Assembly: GCA_019455245.1 (NCBI GenBank)
Contig: JACFMR010000025.1
Location: 1-56,321 of the forward strand
Direction of reading: 5' to 3'
DNA: 56,321 nt
From: Opitutaceae bacterium
GTDB taxonomy: Bacteria; Verrucomicrobiota; Verrucomicrobiia; Opitutales; Opitutaceae
The position numbers and the translations under genes are program-made. Position 1 is the first letter of the stretch. Each line of letters opens with the position of its first letter. The notes below the pieces were generated by a model. It did no database searches, was not told the origin of the DNA, and saw only the letters and a list, made by a program, of their open reading frames with translations. Of this stretch, positions 1-8,961 are shown piece by piece.

Positions 1-2
1 CC

Positions 3-1481
3 CGCAACTTTCCGCAATACGAGGACATCAGGCACCGTTTCCCGGCCTTCGCCACCGCGTATGAAAAACGCAAACGCGAGCAGAACGTTGTGGACTACGA
101 CGACCTGCTCGAACTCTGGCTCAAGCTCCTGACCGACGTGCCGGAGGTCGCGCAGTATTTCGGCCAGCGCTTCCGTCACCTGCTCGTCGACGAATACCAG
201 GACACCAACACCCTGCAGGCCCAGATCGTCGACCGGCTCGCCCCGCATCATTGCGTCATGGCCGTGGGCGACGACGCCCAGTGCATCTACTCGTGGCGCG
301 GCGCCAATTTTGAGAACATCATGACCTTCCCGGACCGCCACCCGGGCACGGTGATCCATCGCATCGAGACCAACTATCGCTCGACGCCCGAGATCCTCAA
401 TTTCGCCAACGGCGTGCTCCTCGCCCAGCCCAAGGGCCGGCACTTCGACAAGGAGCTGCGGGCCGCCCGTGCCCACTCGCAAAAACCCTTTGTGGTCCAG
501 ACCATGGACGACCGCGAGCAGGCCGAGTTTTTGCTCAAGCGCATCCGCGCACTGGTCGACGACGAGGGCGTCTCCCCGAGCGAGATCGCTGTCCTCTACC
601 GGTCGCATTTCCTCGCGCTCGAGGTGCAGCTGGCCCTTTCGCGCGCCGGCATGCCCTACCACATCACCAGCGGGGTGAAGTTTTTCGAGCGCCAGCACAT
701 CCGCGACCTCGTGGCCCTGCTGCGCTTTGTTTACAACCCCTCCGACACGCAGGCCTGGCAACGCATCGCCGTGCTGCTGCCCAAGGTCGGCGAAAAGGGC
801 GCGCAGAAAATCCACGCCGCCGCCACCGACCACGCGCGCCTGCTGCAGAAGAATTTCATCGACGCACTCGATACCGACGACGTCAAAAGCAAGGTCGCCA
901 AGGATGCCCGCGACGACTGGGGCAGCTTCTGCGCCTCGCTGGCTCAGGTCGCGGCGACCATGCGCAGCGGCACGCCCCCGGCGACGGTGGAAACCGCCAT
1001 CGACGGCTGGTATGGCGATTACCTGAAAGGCGCGTTTGCCGACTACGTTGAGCGCCTGGAGGAGTTGAAGGCCTTGGTCGGTTTCGCCGGCCGGTTCGAG
1101 GACATGCAGGATCTGCTCGCGCAGATTGTCCTGCTCAACAGCGAGACCAGCGACCGGCAGGTCGACCCCGAGGCCGAGGCCATCAAGCTCACCACCGTGC
1201 ACCAGGCCAAGGGCTTGGAATACGACGTCGTCTTCCTCATCGGGCTCGCCGACGGCCAGTTCCCCGGCCGGCGCTCGATCGAGGCCGGCGATGTCGAGGA
1301 GGAGCGCCGGCTCTTCTACGTGGCGGTCACCCGCGCCAAAAACGAGCTCTACCTCTGCTACCCCAAGGTCGCCACCCGCGGCGGCCCCGGCGGCATGCTG
1401 CTGCAGCCGAGCCGCTTCCTCCTCGAGGTCTCCGGCGAACTCTACGAACCCCTGCGCATCCGCCGCAGTTTCGGTTGGTAA
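3..1481 (+). CDS. UvrD/Rep/PcrA-family ATP-dependent DNA helicase, C-terminal part
   Basis: The frame is open from base 3, so the gene starts upstream of the window and about 492 residues are visible. Superfamily 1A helicase motifs appear in order: a VDYDDLLEL segment, motif II LVDEYQDTN, motif III VGDDAQCIYSWRGA, motif IV NYRSTPEIL, motif V TVHQAKGLEYDVVF and motif VI EERRLFYVAVTRAK. The Walker A motif must lie outside the window. Such enzymes unwind DNA 3' to 5' in repair and replication restart. The GTG at 90 is an internal codon, not a start. Whether this is UvrD, PcrA or Rep cannot be decided from this part, so no symbol is given. It ends about 70 bp before a toxin-antitoxin pair. Confidence 0.9.
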   Translation, partial: RNFPQYEDIRHRFPAFATAYEKRKREQNVVDYDDLLELWLKLLTDVPEVAQYFGQRFRHLLVDEYQDTNTLQAQIVDRLAPHHCVMAVGDDAQCIYSWRGANFENIMTFPDRHPGTVIHRIETNYRSTPEILNFANGVLLAQPKGRHFDKELRAARAHSQKPFVVQTMDDREQAEFLLKRIRALVDDEGVSPSEIAVLYRSHFLALEVQLALSRAGMPYHITSGVKFFERQHIRDLVALLRFVYNPSDTQAWQRIAVLLPKVGEKGAQKIHAAATDHARLLQKNFIDALDTDDVKSKVAKDARDDWGSFCASLAQVAATMRSGTPPATVETAIDGWYGDYLKGAFADYVERLEELKALVGFAGRFEDMQDLLAQIVLLNSETSDRQVDPEAEAIKLTTVHQAKGLEYDVVFLIGLADGQFPGRRSIEAGDVEEERRLFYVAVTRAKNELYLCYPKVATRGGPGGMLLQPSRFLLEVSGELYEPLRIRRSFGW

Positions 1482-1553
1482 CGACGCAAGCCAAACGCCA
1501 GCGACCCCAAACCCGGATTTGACTGACGGCCAACCCACGGCTTTCTTGGCTTC

Positions 1554-1739
1554 ATGAGCAGCGTGCAGGAAATAGAAGACGCCATTGAGCGCCTTGACGT
1601 AAAGCAGCAGATGCAACTGCTGCACGAACTGCCGTCGAAACTGAAGATTTCGCCGGAAGACCTCGCCGCGCTCAAAAACGCCGAGTCGGCCTTTGCCTTC
1701 TGGGACAATCCCGATGACGCCGTCTATGACCAGCTGTAG
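1554..1739 (+). CDS. Putative antitoxin of a MazEF-like pair
   Basis: A 61-residue acidic protein begins at ATG 1554. Its N-terminal half is helical (QEIEDAIERLDVKQQMQLLHEL) and it ends in a tail with FAFWDNPDDAVYDQL, an acidic/aromatic C-terminus of the kind antitoxins use to wrap their toxin. Its stop codon lies inside the start of the MazF-like toxin frame (14-nt overlap), the usual antitoxin-first arrangement. Identification rests mainly on this position. There is no obvious AbrB or ribbon-helix-helix signature, so the DNA-binding type is unknown. Confidence 0.7.
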   Translation: MSSVQEIEDAIERLDVKQQMQLLHELPSKLKISPEDLAALKNAESAFAFWDNPDDAVYDQL

Positions 1740-2076
1740 GCGTGGCGATGTCGTGCTGGTGCCTTTCCCCTTCACCGACCTCAGCACGACCAAGCAACGA
1801 CCGGCAGTCGTGGTTTCACCGGATACTTGGAATGCGTGCCAATCCGATGTGATGCTGGTCGCAATCACCTCTCAAATGAATGTCGCCCCCGGACCTCAGG
1901 ATCATGTGGTGCTCACCGCCGCAGATATCGCCGCCGCCGGCCTGCCCAAGCCATCACGGATCCGCACGACCAAGCTATTCACCATGCATTCAGGCCTCCT
2001 GAAACGCACGCTCGGTCACCTGCCCGATGCCACCACCCACGCGATTCTCTCGCAGCTCCGCACTTTTTTCTCCTGA
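1726..2076 (+). CDS. PemK/MazF-family toxin (endoribonuclease)
   Basis: This 116-residue protein opens with the PemK/MazF hallmark RRGDVVLVPFPFTDLSTTKQRP, followed by AVVVSPD and, later, PSRIRTTKLFT. MazF toxins are sequence-specific mRNA interferases held inactive by their antitoxin. I chose ATG 1726 because it overlaps the antitoxin stop by 14 nt and places RRGD near the N-terminus. A TTG at 1693 in the same frame would add 11 residues inside the antitoxin gene. Translational coupling with the antitoxin is likely. Confidence 0.85.
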   Translation: MTSCRRGDVVLVPFPFTDLSTTKQRPAVVVSPDTWNACQSDVMLVAITSQMNVAPGPQDHVVLTAADIAAAGLPKPSRIRTTKLFTMHSGLLKRTLGHLPDATTHAILSQLRTFFS

Positions 2077-2178
2077 GCGCCGGCGATTTTCCGCGGTGCC
2101 GAAACGACCGATCTCATCGCGGGCGCTGCATCGCGTTTGCGAAGATTGACAAATCCGCTTGATTCCGGGCCACCCATC

Positions 2179-2388
2179 ATGGCCACCGCACCCTGGCAAA
2201 AGCAGCCTCCGCCTGACTCCGGCACCAAAACCAAGCTCACGCCCGCCAGCATCGCCTGGGCGCGCGCCCGCGCCAAGGCCGCCGGCCGCCGCTACCCGAA
2301 TCTCGTGGACAACATGGCCGCCACCCGCCGTCAGATCGAACAGGAGCAGCGTGCCAAGGCTCCGGGCGGTCTGCGCGATCATCCCTGA
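2179..2388 (+). CDS. Small conserved hypothetical protein
   Basis: A 69-residue basic protein starting at ATG 2179, with a Pro-rich start followed by LTPASIAWARARAKAAGR, RYPNLVDNM and a charged C-terminal helix. No catalytic motif, signal peptide or membrane segment is seen. The composition (Ala/Arg helix, then a YPNLVDN segment) is unlike the random shadow frames nearby, which is why it is kept. Function unknown. A longer frame from 2137 is possible but less likely. Confidence 0.5.
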   Translation: MATAPWQKQPPPDSGTKTKLTPASIAWARARAKAAGRRYPNLVDNMAATRRQIEQEQRAKAPGGLRDHP

Positions 2389-2570
2389 ACGTTGCGACCG
2401 CGTGCACGGCGCACCCGGCCCGGGGCGAAGGATGAACCAATGCGCGCTGAGGACAACGCGCGCCCCCTTTTCAGTCATTCCGCGGCCGACAGCCATGGTC
2501 TGAACGGCCTATTTCCATCTCCGAGGTTGCACTCGGCCGCGGCTGCGCTCTCTCTTTTTACTTCACCGCC

Positions 2571-3515
2571 ATGTCCAATCCTGTCGAAAACGTCGTCATC
2601 GTGGGGACCGGATGCGCCGGCCTTACCGCCGCCATCTACGCCGCCCGCGCCAACCTCAACCCCCTCGTCATCGAAGGCACGCTGCCCGGCGGCCAGCTGA
2701 CCACCACCAGCGAGGTGGAAAACTTCCCCGGCTTCCCCGCCGGCGTCGACGGTTACCAACTGATGGACAACCTGCGCCAGCAGGCCACCAAGTTCGGCAC
2801 ACGCTTCGAGCAGGCCGTGGTCGAGGCGGTCAATTTCGAGACCATGCCGCGCCGGATCGTCTGCGGCGACCGCACCATTCTCGCCAAGGCCGTGATCATC
2901 GCCACCGGCGCCTCGCCGCGCATGACCGGCATTCCCGGCGAAAAGGAACTCTATGGCGGCAAGGGCGTGACCACCTGCGCCACCTGCGACGGCGCGTTCT
3001 ACCGCAAGATGGAGGTAGCCGTGATCGGCGGCGGCGACAGCGCGGCCGAGGAGGCGCTCTTCCTCACCCGTTTCGCCAGCAAGGTCTATCTCGTCCATCG
3101 CCGCGACGAACTCCGGGCGTCAAAAATCATGGCCGACCGCGCCACCTCGCACGAAAAGATCGAGATGGTCTGGGACTCCGTGCCCGTCGAAGTGCAGGGC
3201 GTGGCCGAGGGCGCGGTCAGCGGCCTGAAGGTCAAAAACGTCAAGTCGGGCGAGGAACGCATGCTGCCGGTCAAGGGCATCTTTGTGGCGATCGGCCATG
3301 TGCCCAACACCGGTCCGTTCGCGCCGCCGCTCGAGGTGGACGAAGGCGGCTACTTCAAACCCGCCGCCGGCTCGCAGGTGAAAACCAATTTCCCGGGCAT
3401 CTACGTGGCGGGCGATTGCGCCGACCACGTTTATCGCCAGGCCATCACCGCCGCGGGCATGGGCTGCCAGGCCGCCATCGAGGCGGAGCGCTGGTTGGCC
3501 GAGCACGGCGGTTGA
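2571..3515 (+). CDS. trxB: Thioredoxin-disulfide reductase
   Basis: The 314-residue flavoprotein passes electrons from NADPH to thioredoxin in the cytoplasm. It has the FAD-binding glycine motif GTGCAG (residues 12-17), the redox-active pair CATC at 136-139, an NADPH-binding GGGDSAAE loop near 153-160 with HRRDELRAS at 176-184 (the Arg pattern that favours NADPH), and the C-terminal FAD motif VAGDCAD. Length matches the low-molecular-weight bacterial enzyme. The first FAD motif has Cys where the family usually has Pro (GSGPAG), which is noticeable but conservative. It stands as a single gene, with a hairpin-bearing gap after it. Confidence 0.95.
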   Translation: MSNPVENVVIVGTGCAGLTAAIYAARANLNPLVIEGTLPGGQLTTTSEVENFPGFPAGVDGYQLMDNLRQQATKFGTRFEQAVVEAVNFETMPRRIVCGDRTILAKAVIIATGASPRMTGIPGEKELYGGKGVTTCATCDGAFYRKMEVAVIGGGDSAAEEALFLTRFASKVYLVHRRDELRASKIMADRATSHEKIEMVWDSVPVEVQGVAEGAVSGLKVKNVKSGEERMLPVKGIFVAIGHVPNTGPFAPPLEVDEGGYFKPAAGSQVKTNFPGIYVAGDCADHVYRQAITAAGMGCQAAIEAERWLAEHGG

Positions 3516-3571
3516 GCCGTCATGGCACGCGTCCGGAATTTTTGATTTCAGGCCGGGGTGAAGAGCGGGTG

Positions 3572-3595
3572 GACCGGCACGACCTTGTGCCGGTC
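3572..3595. repeat. Intergenic hairpin element
   Basis: GACCGGCAC and GTGCCGGTC form a perfect 9-bp stem around GACCTT, in the 208-bp gap between the convergent trxB and lysA genes. It may act as a bidirectional terminator although no T-run follows. Its flank resembles, in reverse orientation, the sequence at 25895-25925, suggesting a dispersed element. Confidence 0.45.
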
Positions 3596-3723
3596 TGCGT
3601 TACAGCAGCTAAGGTTGCAGTGCAGCCGTGTTGGCCGGGCCCTGCGTAGATCTGGCGAAGAAGGAAGCTGGCCGACAACGTGGCTCACCAGCGAGCAGCC
3701 GTGGCGACCTTGCGCCGTCCCCC

Positions 3724-4983
3724 TCAACCCAACCCCGGGTAATCCAGCGTGGCGAAATGATCGGCGTAGGTCTCGGCCCGGCGGATGAGCTTCCACTGGC
3801 CGTCGCCCTGCCAGAGCACCTCGGCGCTGCGCAGCTTGCCGTTGTAATTGAAGCCCATCGAATGGCCGTGCGCACCGGTGTCGTGGATCACCACCAGGTC
3901 GCCGATTTCCGGATCCGGGATCTCGCGGTCGATGGCAAACTTGTCGTTGTTCTCACACAGCGAACCGGTGACGTCGTAAACCTTGCGCGGCGCCTGTTCC
4001 CGGCCCGGCACGCTGATGTGGTGATACGAGCCATACATGCCCGGACGCATGAGGTTGGCCATGCAGGCGTCGAGGCCGACGTAATTCTTGTAGATCGCCT
4101 TCTTGTGCAGCACGCGTGACACCAGGTAGCCGTAGGGACCGGTGACCATGCGGCCGCACTCCATCGCGATGCGAATCGGGCCGAGGCCGTTGGCCACAAT
4201 GGTCTTTTCGTAAACCGCGCGAATTTTTTCACCGACGTAGGCCAGGTCCACCGCGGTCTGCTCCGGGCGATACGGGATGCCGATGCCGCCGCCGAGGTTG
4301 AGAAATTCAAAACGGATGCCGAGCTCACGGTTCAGCTCGACCACGAGGTCGAACAGCATTTGCGCGGTTTCCACGAAATAGTCCGGGTTGAGCTCGTTCG
4401 ACGCCACCATCGTGTGCAGGCCGAATCGCTTCACGCCCTTGCCGCGCAGGATGCGATAACCCTCGAACAGCTGGTCGCGAGTAAAGCCGTACTTCGCTTC
4501 CTCGGGCTTGCCGATGATTACGTTGCCTTCCTTCAACGGCCCCGGGTTGTAGCGGAAACACAGCATCTCCGGCAGCCGGCCGCCGAGGCTCTTTTCGAGA
4601 AACGCAATATGGCTGATGTCGTCGAGATTGATGATGGCGCCCAGCCGGGCCGCCTCCACGTATTCGTTGGCCGGCGTGTCGTTCGAGGTGAAAACAATGC
4701 GGTCGCCCGTGATGCCCACCGCCGCGCACAGCTTCAGTTCGGCCAACGACGAACAGTCGCCGCCCATGCCCTCGGCCTTCAGCGCGTTCAGTACGTGCGG
4801 GTTCGGCAGCGCCTTGACCGCGTAGTAGTTGGTGAAACCGCCCGGCACCCACGCAAAAGCGTCACGGAAGGCCTGCGCGTTTTTCCGCATGGCCGGCTCG
4901 TCGTAAATATGAAACGGCGTCGGCACCTTCGCGGCGACGGCTTCGAGTTGTTCCTTGGTGAACGGCAGGGACTTGTCGGTCAT
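3724..4983 (-). CDS. lysA: Diaminopimelate decarboxylase-like PLP enzyme
   Basis: This 419-residue fold-III PLP decarboxylase most likely makes lysine from meso-diaminopimelate. It carries the PLP-lysine motif YYAVKALPNP (Lys57), the strand HTMVASNE, the Gly-rich phosphate loop NLGGGIGIPY, a GRMVTGPYG segment, and SLCENNDKF near the C-terminus supplying the cysteine expected from the partner subunit. ATG 4983 is chosen because a further 15 upstream residues look non-coding. The short GLDACMANLMRPGMYG segment differs from textbook LysA, so a related decarboxylase (carboxynorspermidine or arginine type) is possible but less likely. Transcribed towards trxB. Confidence 0.8.
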   Translation of the reverse strand: MTDKSLPFTKEQLEAVAAKVPTPFHIYDEPAMRKNAQAFRDAFAWVPGGFTNYYAVKALPNPHVLNALKAEGMGGDCSSLAELKLCAAVGITGDRIVFTSNDTPANEYVEAARLGAIINLDDISHIAFLEKSLGGRLPEMLCFRYNPGPLKEGNVIIGKPEEAKYGFTRDQLFEGYRILRGKGVKRFGLHTMVASNELNPDYFVETAQMLFDLVVELNRELGIRFEFLNLGGGIGIPYRPEQTAVDLAYVGEKIRAVYEKTIVANGLGPIRIAMECGRMVTGPYGYLVSRVLHKKAIYKNYVGLDACMANLMRPGMYGSYHHISVPGREQAPRKVYDVTGSLCENNDKFAIDREIPDPEIGDLVVIHDTGAHGHSMGFNYNGKLRSAEVLWQGDGQWKLIRRAETYADHFATLDYPGLG

Positions 4984-5059
4984 GGGCGTGAAAGGCGGAA
5001 AGGAGCCCGAGCACCGCCCCGCTGTCAACCGCCGACGCGCTTTATGTCATCCGCCCGGC

Positions 5060-7375
5060 TTACCGGTTGCGGCCGAACAGCAGGCGCAGGGAATTGAGAC
5101 AGACCACGAGCGTGCTGCCCTCATGCGCGGCCACACCGACGGCCAGCGGCACCGCCCCGACGGTGGTGGCGATCACCATGACCACCACCACACCAAGCGA
5201 AATGGTCAGGTTCTGTCTGATCACCCGGACCGAGCGGCGGCTGAGCCGCAACGCCGAGAGGAAATTCTCGATGCGGTCGTGCATCAAAATGATCTCGGCC
5301 TGCTCCAAGGCCGCATCGCTGCCCCGTGCCCCCATCGCCACGCTCACATCCGCCGCCGCCAGACACGGCGCGTCGTTCACGCCGTCGCCCACCATCGCCA
5401 CCCGGCGGCCCGATTCGCGGATCGCCTGGATCGCTGCCACCTTATCCTCCGGTGACAACCCCGCCTGGACCTCGTCCACGCCCAACTCCTTGGCCACCGC
5501 CTCGGCGGTGTGACGCCGGTCGCCGGTCAGCATGACCGTACGGATCCCCGCCGCCTTCAATTCGGCCAGCACGCCTTGGGATTCCGCACGGATCTGGTCG
5601 CGCAGCAGCACGCGGCCGACCACATCACGGCCCAGCACCCAGACTTCGCTGAGTTCCGGCGGCGCGGGCGGCAGCTTGGCCGCCCAGTCCGCCAGCGGCC
5701 CCGTCTCCAGCAGTTCCCGGCGCCCGAGCAACACCGTCGCCCCGTCGAGCTGACCGCGCAGTCCCTTGCCGGTGAGCGATTCAAACTCCGCCACATCCAG
5801 CTCGCGCACATTGTGTGTCTTGGCGTGGCGGATGATCGCACGGGCAATCGGATGCTGCGATTTCATCTCCAAGGCATACGCCAGTTCCATCACCCGGTCC
5901 TCCTGGCCGGCGGGAAAACTCTCGCAGCCCGTCACCGCCAGTTCCCCGGTGGTGAGCGTGCCGGTCTTGTCCAGCGCCACGGCCCTGATGGCCGCGAGCT
6001 TCTCAATCGCCGCTCCGCCGCGGAACAGCACGCCGTGGCGCGCCCCCCAGGCAATGGCCGCCAGAATGGCGGATGGAATCGAAAGCACCAAGGCACAGGG
6101 GCTGGCCACCACCATCAGCGTCATTGCGCGGTAAAACGCGGAGCGCGTCGTCTCCGTGTTGGCAAAAGCCGGCAGATCGAATCCCAGCCACCACACCAGA
6201 AACATCAGCGCGCAGCCGCCGATCACCGCGTAGGTGTAGCCGGGGCCGAACTTGTCGGTGAACCGCTCGCTCGGCGCGCGCAGTTTCTGCGCCGTCTGGA
6301 TGAGCCGGATGATCTTTTGCAGCGTGCTTTCCGACGGGAGTTTGGTGACCACAAAGTCCACCGCGCCCCACAGATTGATCGTGCCGCTGAACACCGGGTC
6401 GCCCTTGTCCTTCTCCACCGGCACGGCCTCGCCGGTCAGCGTGGATTCATCGCTCGCGCTCCGGCCCTTGACCACCTCGCCATCGGCGGCAAACGCCTCG
6501 CCGGGCCGGACGCGCACCCAATCCCCCACCCGCAAATCCGCCACCGCCACCGACTGTTCGCGCCCCTCCGCATCAAGCCGCACCGCCTGCTTCGGCGCAG
6601 TTTTCAACAGCGCGCTCACCTCGCGGTGGGTGCGGTCGAGGGCAAATTCCTCCATCGCTCCGGCCGAGGAGAACAGAAACAGCAGCAGCACGGCCTCACC
6701 CCAGGCCCCGATCGCCATCGCGCCCAGCGCCACCGCGATCATCAAAAAATGGATGTCGAGTCGCAGCGACTTGAGGTTTTCCCACGAGTCCTTGGCGGCA
6801 TCCCAGCCACCGGCGATCAGGCCGACCAGATACAGCCCGCGCCCGAGCCAGGGCAGCTGCGGGGCCCATTCCGTCGCCACGAAGCCCGCGATGCCGCAGA
6901 CGCCGCAGATCGCGGCCAGCACCGACAATTCCCGCCATTCCGAAACATGCTCCTCGACCGCGCTGTCGATCTCGGGCCACTCGACCTCGCGCCAGAGCCA
7001 GAGCTTTTCCGCCGTCTCGCAGGTTTCCCACGCCACCTGCGTGCGGCCGGCCGACTGCCGCACGGTGAACCCCCGCGGCGCCTTCAGCCGGCCCTCGCGC
7101 TTGAGCTGCTCCTCGATGGCCACAATGGCCTCGCCCAGCTTGGCCTGCAACTGCGTGAGGTCCACCTCGCCGATCGTGGCCACCTCGACCTTGCGGGTTT
7201 CCGGCTCGAAGCGCACCGCTCCCACCCGCGGATCCTGCCTCAGGAACTCCGCCAATGTTTCGGCCCAGTTTGCGGCATGATCAGGTTTGCTTTCCACCGT
7301 CCCAGAATGAGACTGCCGCGAGACATTGGGCAAACCGATTCCCGGCCAAGGGGGTGGGTCCGCCACCGAATGCAT
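5060..7375 (-). CDS. P1B-type heavy-metal-exporting ATPase (P1B-4-like)
   Basis: A 771-residue membrane pump that couples ATP hydrolysis to export of a divalent transition metal. Visible are the actuator loop TGEAVP (314-319), the metal site SPC in the sixth helix (425-427), the phosphorylated Asp469 in DKTGTLT, the hinge MVGDGVNDAP, and HEGST near the end (751-755). SPC plus HEG[ST]T is the signature of the P1B-4 subgroup (Co/Zn/Fe/Cd), as opposed to the CPC of copper and classical zinc pumps. The N-terminal extension has no CxxC metal-binding motif. The ATG at 7375 lies only 26 bp from the divergent gene's start, so GTG 7297 is a credible alternative. No metal-sensing regulator is adjacent. 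Confidence 0.9.
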   Translation of the reverse strand: MHSVADPPPWPGIGLPNVSRQSHSGTVESKPDHAANWAETLAEFLRQDPRVGAVRFEPETRKVEVATIGEVDLTQLQAKLGEAIVAIEEQLKREGRLKAPRGFTVRQSAGRTQVAWETCETAEKLWLWREVEWPEIDSAVEEHVSEWRELSVLAAICGVCGIAGFVATEWAPQLPWLGRGLYLVGLIAGGWDAAKDSWENLKSLRLDIHFLMIAVALGAMAIGAWGEAVLLLFLFSSAGAMEEFALDRTHREVSALLKTAPKQAVRLDAEGREQSVAVADLRVGDWVRVRPGEAFAADGEVVKGRSASDESTLTGEAVPVEKDKGDPVFSGTINLWGAVDFVVTKLPSESTLQKIIRLIQTAQKLRAPSERFTDKFGPGYTYAVIGGCALMFLVWWLGFDLPAFANTETTRSAFYRAMTLMVVASPCALVLSIPSAILAAIAWGARHGVLFRGGAAIEKLAAIRAVALDKTGTLTTGELAVTGCESFPAGQEDRVMELAYALEMKSQHPIARAIIRHAKTHNVRELDVAEFESLTGKGLRGQLDGATVLLGRRELLETGPLADWAAKLPPAPPELSEVWVLGRDVVGRVLLRDQIRAESQGVLAELKAAGIRTVMLTGDRRHTAEAVAKELGVDEVQAGLSPEDKVAAIQAIRESGRRVAMVGDGVNDAPCLAAADVSVAMGARGSDAALEQAEIILMHDRIENFLSALRLSRRSVRVIRQNLTISLGVVVVMVIATTVGAVPLAVGVAAHEGSTLVVCLNSLRLLFGRNR

Positions 7376-7401
7376 ATCTATTAGCCAGCCTGCCCCAAGG
7401 C

Positions 7402-8703
7402 ATGAAAAAGAAGCTCACCGCCATCATCGTCGGCGCCGGTCATCGCGCCTACGTTTACGCCGAATATGCGCTGCATCACCCCGACGAGTTGGAGATCGTC
7501 GGCGTCGCCGATCCCTCGCCCGGCCGGCGCGAGCGCACGCGGCGCTGGTTCAATCTCCGGCCCGACCAGTGCTACGAAAGCGCCGACGCCGTGGCCGCGC
7601 TGCCCAGATTCGCCGACTTCGTCATCAACGGCACGATGGACCAGCACCACGTGCCCACCTCGCTGCCGCTCCTCGCCGCCGGCTACGACCTGCTGCTCGA
7701 AAAACCCTTCGCCACCTCCGAGGAGGAGCTCTGGCAGCTCGTGGCGGCGGCGCGTCAACACGGCCGCAAGGTCAGCATCTGCCATGTGCTGCGTTACACG
7801 CCGTTTTACACTGCCATCCGGCGCGAGGTGCTCAATGGCACCATCGGCGAAATCCTCAACGTGCAGGCCGTCGAGCACGTTTCCTACCATCACATGGCGG
7901 TCGGTTTCGTGCGCGGCAAATGGAGCCGTCGCGATTTCAGCCAGTCCACCATGCTCATGGCCAAGAGCTGCCACGACCTCGACCTCATCGCGTGGATGAA
8001 AAGCGGCGTGGCGCCCGTGCGCGTTTCCAGCTTCGGCGGCAATTTCCAGTTTCGCCCCGAAAAGGCGCCGCCCGGCGCCGGCACGCGCTGTCTCGTGGAC
8101 TGCCCGATCGAGGCCGACTGTCTCTACTCCGCCCGCAAGCATTACCTCGACCATCCCGACCGCTGGAAATGGTACGTCTGGGACTGCCTCGAACACATCG
8201 AGAACCCGACCCTCGCCGATTTGGAGGCCTCGCTGAAGGCCGACAACCGCTACGGCCGTTGCGTTTGGAAATGCGACAACGACGTCGTGGACCACCAGTC
8301 CGTCGCCATCGAGTTTGCCGACGGTTGCACCGCCACCCTCAACATGATCGGCGGCAGCGCCCGGCCCACGCGACGCCTCCATCTCGTCGGCACCACCGGC
8401 GAAATCCAGGGCTGCTTCGAGGACTCGACCTTCGTCATCCGCCACTTCGACACCCGGCCCGGTCACGAATACACCGAAAAGACCGTCGATTTGAACGTCG
8501 GCGGCGACATGACCGGCGCCTCGGGCGGCCACGGCGGCGGCGACCTGCGCGTGACCGAGGACTTCCTGCACGTGCTGCGCGGCGAACCGCCCTCAATCTC
8601 GTCCACCGGCTTGGAGGATTCGATCAGCGGACACCTGATGGGCTTCGGCGCCGACCGCTCCCGCGAATCCGGCACGGTGGTCACGCTCAAAACCGACCGG
8701 TGA
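7402..8703 (+). CDS. Gfo/Idh/MocA-family oxidoreductase
   Basis: A 433-residue NAD(P)-dependent dehydrogenase of sugar or cyclitol type. The Rossmann start is KLTAIIVGAGHRA, followed by the cofactor-contact motif LLEKPFATSEEE and a central catalytic region with SCHDLDLIAWM. ATG 7402 puts the nucleotide-binding strand right at the N-terminus. An upstream extension would overlap the divergent ATPase gene. The middle contains a Cys-rich insertion (CLVDCPIEADCLYS), possibly a metal or structural site and unusual for the family. The substrate cannot be told; it is separate from the carbohydrate cluster further right. Confidence 0.85.
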   Translation: MKKKLTAIIVGAGHRAYVYAEYALHHPDELEIVGVADPSPGRRERTRRWFNLRPDQCYESADAVAALPRFADFVINGTMDQHHVPTSLPLLAAGYDLLLEKPFATSEEELWQLVAAARQHGRKVSICHVLRYTPFYTAIRREVLNGTIGEILNVQAVEHVSYHHMAVGFVRGKWSRRDFSQSTMLMAKSCHDLDLIAWMKSGVAPVRVSSFGGNFQFRPEKAPPGAGTRCLVDCPIEADCLYSARKHYLDHPDRWKWYVWDCLEHIENPTLADLEASLKADNRYGRCVWKCDNDVVDHQSVAIEFADGCTATLNMIGGSARPTRRLHLVGTTGEIQGCFEDSTFVIRHFDTRPGHEYTEKTVDLNVGGDMTGASGGHGGGDLRVTEDFLHVLRGEPPSISSTGLEDSISGHLMGFGADRSRESGTVVTLKTDR

Positions 8704-8820
8704 TTGATCCCCACGCACCGAGCGCAGCGATAGCATCCGAAATCGGTCTTCTGACCACAGACGTGGGCAGGATTTCGCCCCGGGTCACAGCCCCATATTC
8801 CAACAGAAGGACGCAGCGGA

Positions 8821-8847
8821 AAGTGTCACGTATTACGTGACACTTTC
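8821..8847. repeat. 27-bp perfect palindrome, copy 1
   Basis: Two 13-bp arms (AAAGTGTCACGTA and its reverse complement) flank a central T. The identical 27 bp recurs at 26972-26998. It lies 117 bp after the oxidoreductase stop and 115 bp before the helicase start. Only a one-base spacer separates the arms, so a protein-binding site or dispersed repeat is as plausible as an RNA terminator. A few bases before it is CGCAGCGGAA, similar to sequence preceding copy 2. Confidence 0.85.
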
Positions 8848-8961
8848 CGTGTGTTTGGGGTGTTGTCCGTTGTCGCTTCACCCGGTGGTGATTTCCATCT
8901 CTTTCGCACCGAGCCTTTTCGTTTGCGGACTCCCGGCCCGGCGGCTTCGTTGGTGGGCTTC

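Noticed and set aside
5510..7384. 624-residue plus-strand open frame across the metal ATPase
   Set aside because: Antisense shadow of a complete P-type ATPase.
8821..8847. Palindrome as a parS or matS chromosome-partition site
   Set aside because: The half-sites are separated by TATTA and do not fit either consensus; kept as an unexplained repeat.
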